Assembly (NCBI RefSeq): GCF_025947285.1
Contig: NZ_CP110008.1
Location: 1,054,001 to 1,118,000, forward strand
Length of the DNA: 64,000 bases
From: Flavobacterium sp. N2820
Lineage (GTDB): Bacteria; Bacteroidota; Bacteroidia; Flavobacteriales; Flavobacteriaceae
Direction of reading: 5' to 3'
Shown: piece by piece, positions 61,560 through 64,000 of the stretch
How the letters are laid out: each line of letters starts with the position of its first letter
Numbering within the stretch: position 1 is the stretch's first letter
Position numbers and translations under genes: made by a program
The notes under the pieces: model-generated
Databases searched by the model: none
What the model saw: the letters and a program-made list of their open reading frames with translations, nothing else
Told to the model about the DNA's origin: nothing

Positions 61560-62213
61560 ATGAAAAATTTAAAATTTTTACTTATTGCCGTTTTATCGGT
61601 ATTTACATTAATTTCTTGTAAAAACGAAAAAGAAACCTATGCTGAAAAAGCTGTAGCAGACTATGAAATGTTTGTAGACTCAATAAATAATGTTGCAGTT
61701 GCTGATTTAAAAACAGACTGGGATAGTATCGAAAATGATCATCAAAGAAGAAAATTAATAGCTGAAAATGCGCTATTAGAACTTGAGAATCGTGAAGAAT
61801 ACGAAGGAAAAATTGTAGTATCAAGTGATAAATATGAACTATATAAATCTAGCTATTTAGCACAACAACCAAAAACAGTAACAAAATCAGCCGTAAGAAC
61901 AGCTCTTTTTGGATCTAATGATATGGGTGACGATATGAGTTTTAATTGGGTTAACAAAACCAATATTCTAAGTGTTTATGACAACTTTGTGTCTACTGTA
62001 GAAAAAAACAAAGATGCGTATTCAAGAGAAGATTGGGATGAAATCAAATTATTATATGAAGCATTAGATACAAGAAAAAATACGGTTGAAAATGAAGGTT
62101 TATCAAGTTCTGACAATAATAAAATTGCTGGTTTGAAAATCAAATTTGCTCCTATGTATACTTTAAATAGAATGGGTTCAAAAGCTGAAGAAAATTCAGA
62201 AGCAAAAGAATAG
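61560..62213 (+). CDS. lipoprotein of unknown function (DUF6565-like)
   Basis: This 217-residue protein has a lipobox (TLISCKNE, Cys about residue 20) and acidic helical segments (DSINNVAVADLKTDWDSI) typical of a secreted DUF6565-type helical protein by recollection. It closes the stress cluster ahead of a bidirectional terminator. Confidence 0.7.
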   Translation: MKNLKFLLIAVLSVFTLISCKNEKETYAEKAVADYEMFVDSINNVAVADLKTDWDSIENDHQRRKLIAENALLELENREEYEGKIVVSSDKYELYKSSYLAQQPKTVTKSAVRTALFGSNDMGDDMSFNWVNKTNILSVYDNFVSTVEKNKDAYSREDWDEIKLLYEALDTRKNTVENEGLSSSDNNKIAGLKIKFAPMYTLNRMGSKAEENSEAKE

Positions 62214-62231
62214 TTAATTATTGATTCAAAA

Positions 62232-62269
62232 AAAAGATGCCAAGCTAATTATTTAGTTTGGCATCTTTT
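62232..62269. terminator. bidirectional terminator between the lipoprotein gene and yajC
   Basis: AAAAGATGCCAA and TTGGCATCTTTT form a perfect 12-bp stem with a 14-base loop, between convergent genes. Confidence 0.88.
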
Positions 62270-62295
62270 ATTATGTTTTGTAAGTAAATTTGATA

Positions 62296-62565
62296 CTATT
62301 TTGCACCTAATTTAGCACTCAATTCAGATGAAATAGCTGACTTTTCCATTTTGATTTTTCCTGCCATAGTTTCTACTACGATAGTATCTTCATTCATTTC
62401 AGCAATTTTTCCATGAATGCCAGATTTAGTAATGATTTTATCTCCCACTTTTAAAGCTGCTTCAAATGCTTTTTCTTTTTTTGCTCTTTGTTGTTGCGGT
62501 CTTATCAATAAAAAATAAAACACGGCAATCATTAATACGATTTGTATTATTAAACTTGGTTCCAT
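62296..62565 (-). CDS. yajC: preprotein translocase subunit YajC
   Basis: This 89-residue protein has one membrane span (LIIQIVLMIAVFYFLLIRPQ) and the YajC motif RPQQQRAKKEKAFEAALKVG followed by GIHGKIAEMNED. It assists SecDF in protein export. It is last in the nusB-DUF1573-yajC operon. Confidence 0.94.
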   Translation of the reverse strand: MEPSLIIQIVLMIAVFYFLLIRPQQQRAKKEKAFEAALKVGDKIITKSGIHGKIAEMNEDTIVVETMAGKIKMEKSAISSELSAKLGAK

Positions 62566-62571
62566 AATAAA

Positions 62572-63048
62572 TTATTTGTTTGGTGCTGTACTTCCAGCCA
62601 TTGGTGTTACGTTAGCTTTGATTTTGAACATTTCTTTACCATTTTCTGAGTTGGTCGTTAATGTTACCGTTTTTTCTTGTGCCCCTGGTTTGCCTTTTGA
62701 ATCAAAAGATACTTTAATAGGTGCTGATTCTCCTGGCTTAATTGGATCTTTTGGTGGTTCAGGAACGGTACAACCACAACTTCCTTTTGCATCTACAATC
62801 AATAAATCACCTTCACCCGTATTGGTTACAATAAATTCTGTTTCAGCTACAGTTCCTTCTGCAATTGTTCCAAAATCATGAATTTCTTTGTCTAATTGAA
62901 CTTTTGGTAATTTTCCAACTAATGCTTTTTCTGCTTCTATAGCTTTAATATCTGCATCTGTGATTTTATCTGCAGCACTTTCTTGTTTACAAGCTGTTGT
63001 TAATACAACTAATGAAAGGGCGAATAACCCAATTGATTTTCTCATCAT
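62572..63048 (-). CDS. DUF1573 lipoprotein
   Basis: This 158-residue lipoprotein (LTTACKQE) has the DUF1573 motif DAKGSCGCTVPEPP and KVSFDSKGKPGAQEKT in an Ig-like fold. The gene lies between nusB and yajC, an arrangement seen across Flavobacteria; function is unknown. Confidence 0.88.
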   Translation of the reverse strand: MMRKSIGLFALSLVVLTTACKQESAADKITDADIKAIEAEKALVGKLPKVQLDKEIHDFGTIAEGTVAETEFIVTNTGEGDLLIVDAKGSCGCTVPEPPKDPIKPGESAPIKVSFDSKGKPGAQEKTVTLTTNSENGKEMFKIKANVTPMAGSTAPNK

Positions 63049-63059
63049 CTATTTAAATT

Positions 63060-64000
63060 TTATAATAAACCTCTACCCGATTTTTTTAATTTGTTATCTT
63101 TTTCAAATTCTTTGACTAAATTGTCTAAAATTCCGTTGATAAAAATACTACTTTTTGGTGTAGAATACTCTTTTGCAATTTCTAAATATTCGTTAATTGT
63201 TACTTTTGCTGGAATAGATGGGAATTTTAATAATTCGCAAATAGCCATTTTAAGAATAATGGTGTCAATTTCTGCAATACGTTCTACATCCCAATTTGGT
63301 GTTTTATCAATATACTCTTTTGATAATTCTACTTCGTTTAAAACCGTTCTTCTAAATAAATTTTTTACAAATTCTTTATCGTCTTCGTCTTTGTAAACCT
63401 TTGGTAAAACTAAAGTATCATTAACCGATTTTAGTTGTTTAATTTGCTTTAAAATCAACGTATTGATTCCTGGTAAATCATCAACCCAAGTTAACTTATA
63501 ATCTTCTAAATAATCATATAATTTGTCGCTTGGTGCGATTACTTCGGTAAATAAATCTGCCATGAAATATTTATCATCATCAAAACTACCTTCTGGTTTT
63601 TGCATGTAATCTTTATATAAGTTACTTGCTTTTATTGACTCAATTAAAAATAAAATAATATCGTCGTTATTTTTCCAGTTTTTGATTTTTCTATCGTCTA
63701 AAGCATTTTCTAAGGCTTCTGATTCAGATAAAAGAATCAAAACTTTATTTTGAATAAATTTTAAGCTTGGATTGCGTTCTTCTTTAGTAGCTAAATGTTT
63801 TTTTGAAGCCAAATCAATGTATTCTTCTTCTTTTTTCTTGATTTCGATCAGTGCCGAAAGCAATAATAAATACAAATCTTGTGTGTTTTCGATACTTTGA
63901 AACAAGAATTTTTCTTCTTTATCTAAATTATCTGATTGATGTTGGTGCATTGCATAAATACTTTGCATCACTTTTACTCGGATATGTCTTCTGTTTAACA
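63060..64000 (-). CDS. nusB: transcription antitermination factor NusB, 5' end cut by the window edge
   Basis: NusB with NusE binds boxA of rRNA leaders. Bacteroidota forms have about 300 residues: an N-terminal extension and a C-terminal NusB domain (about 185-295; WDVERIAEIDTIILKMAICE). The frame continues past the internal ATG at 63971 as LNRRHIRVKVMQSIYA to the edge, and the last two bases read TG, so the true ATG starts one base outside. Confidence 0.93.
   Translation of the reverse strand, partial: LNRRHIRVKVMQSIYAMHQHQSDNLDKEEKFLFQSIENTQDLYLLLLSALIEIKKKEEEYIDLASKKHLATKEERNPSLKFIQNKVLILLSESEALENALDDRKIKNWKNNDDIILFLIESIKASNLYKDYMQKPEGSFDDDKYFMADLFTEVIAPSDKLYDYLEDYKLTWVDDLPGINTLILKQIKQLKSVNDTLVLPKVYKDEDDKEFVKNLFRRTVLNEVELSKEYIDKTPNWDVERIAEIDTIILKMAICELLKFPSIPAKVTINEYLEIAKEYSTPKSSIFINGILDNLVKEFEKDNKLKKSGRGLL

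Overview
The window reads as one AT-rich stretch of a Flavobacterium-like chromosome (Bacteroidota, Flavobacteriaceae). Support comes from small flavobacterial families (DUF6095-, DUF6146-, DUF6787-like), a nusB-DUF1573-yajC operon with a roughly 300-residue NusB, Bacteroidota-type -7 boxes (TAnnTTTG), and intergenic hairpin repeats. It has two halves that meet at a tRNA-Ser(UGA) gene at about 33.5 kb.

Positions 1 to about 33.3 kb look like a composite integrative element. From the tRNA leftwards, all on the minus strand, come a full tyrosine recombinase (32.0-33.2 kb), a small Cys-rich secreted protein, and an 18-kb block of 17 closely spaced reading frames for copper/silver handling (31.4 to 13.5 kb). 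That block holds heavy-metal-associated and DUF3347 proteins, a TlpA-like thioredoxin, an outer-membrane protein, a methyltransferase, a haem-binding protein, a CusA-type RND pump in two reading frames, a TolC-like channel, two CusB-like adaptors, a Cu P-type ATPase, a MerC-like/GDCCVxC fusion, a DUF2911 protein and a multicopper oxidase with a CopB-like tail. Then follows a 36-codon remnant of a second integrase and a maintenance module: an RteC-like protein, a helix-turn-helix protein, a probable replication initiator, a DnaC-like helicase loader and an orphan. A second metal locus ends the left side: a porin, a Rieske protein, a disrupted di-haem oxidoreductase, a Cys/His-rich DUF6660-like protein, a CzcA pump fused to its outer-membrane channel, and a CzcB adaptor. 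No relaxase, conjugation gene or metal-responsive regulator is visible, and the left end of the element lies outside the window.

From 33.5 to 64 kb the content is ordinary backbone: an RlmL-like rRNA methyltransferase, a ZIP transporter, murQ, a TerC-family protein, fhs, topoisomerase IV (parC, parE), ychF, a ferredoxin, an acyl-CoA reductase with serC and serA, folE, msrA, a LolD-like ATPase, pyrF, a small envelope-stress cluster (lmo0937-type, YtxH, holin-like), and yajC, DUF1573 and nusB. Several convergent gene pairs are separated by strong bidirectional hairpin terminators.

The most notable points are the integrase 3'-end duplication that brackets the copper block, a hairpin repeat family with compensatory stem changes present in both island and backbone, the contrast between one fused and one split RND pump in the same island, and the nonsense-interrupted di-haem oxidoreductase. 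All functions are read from motifs and known families; no database search was run.
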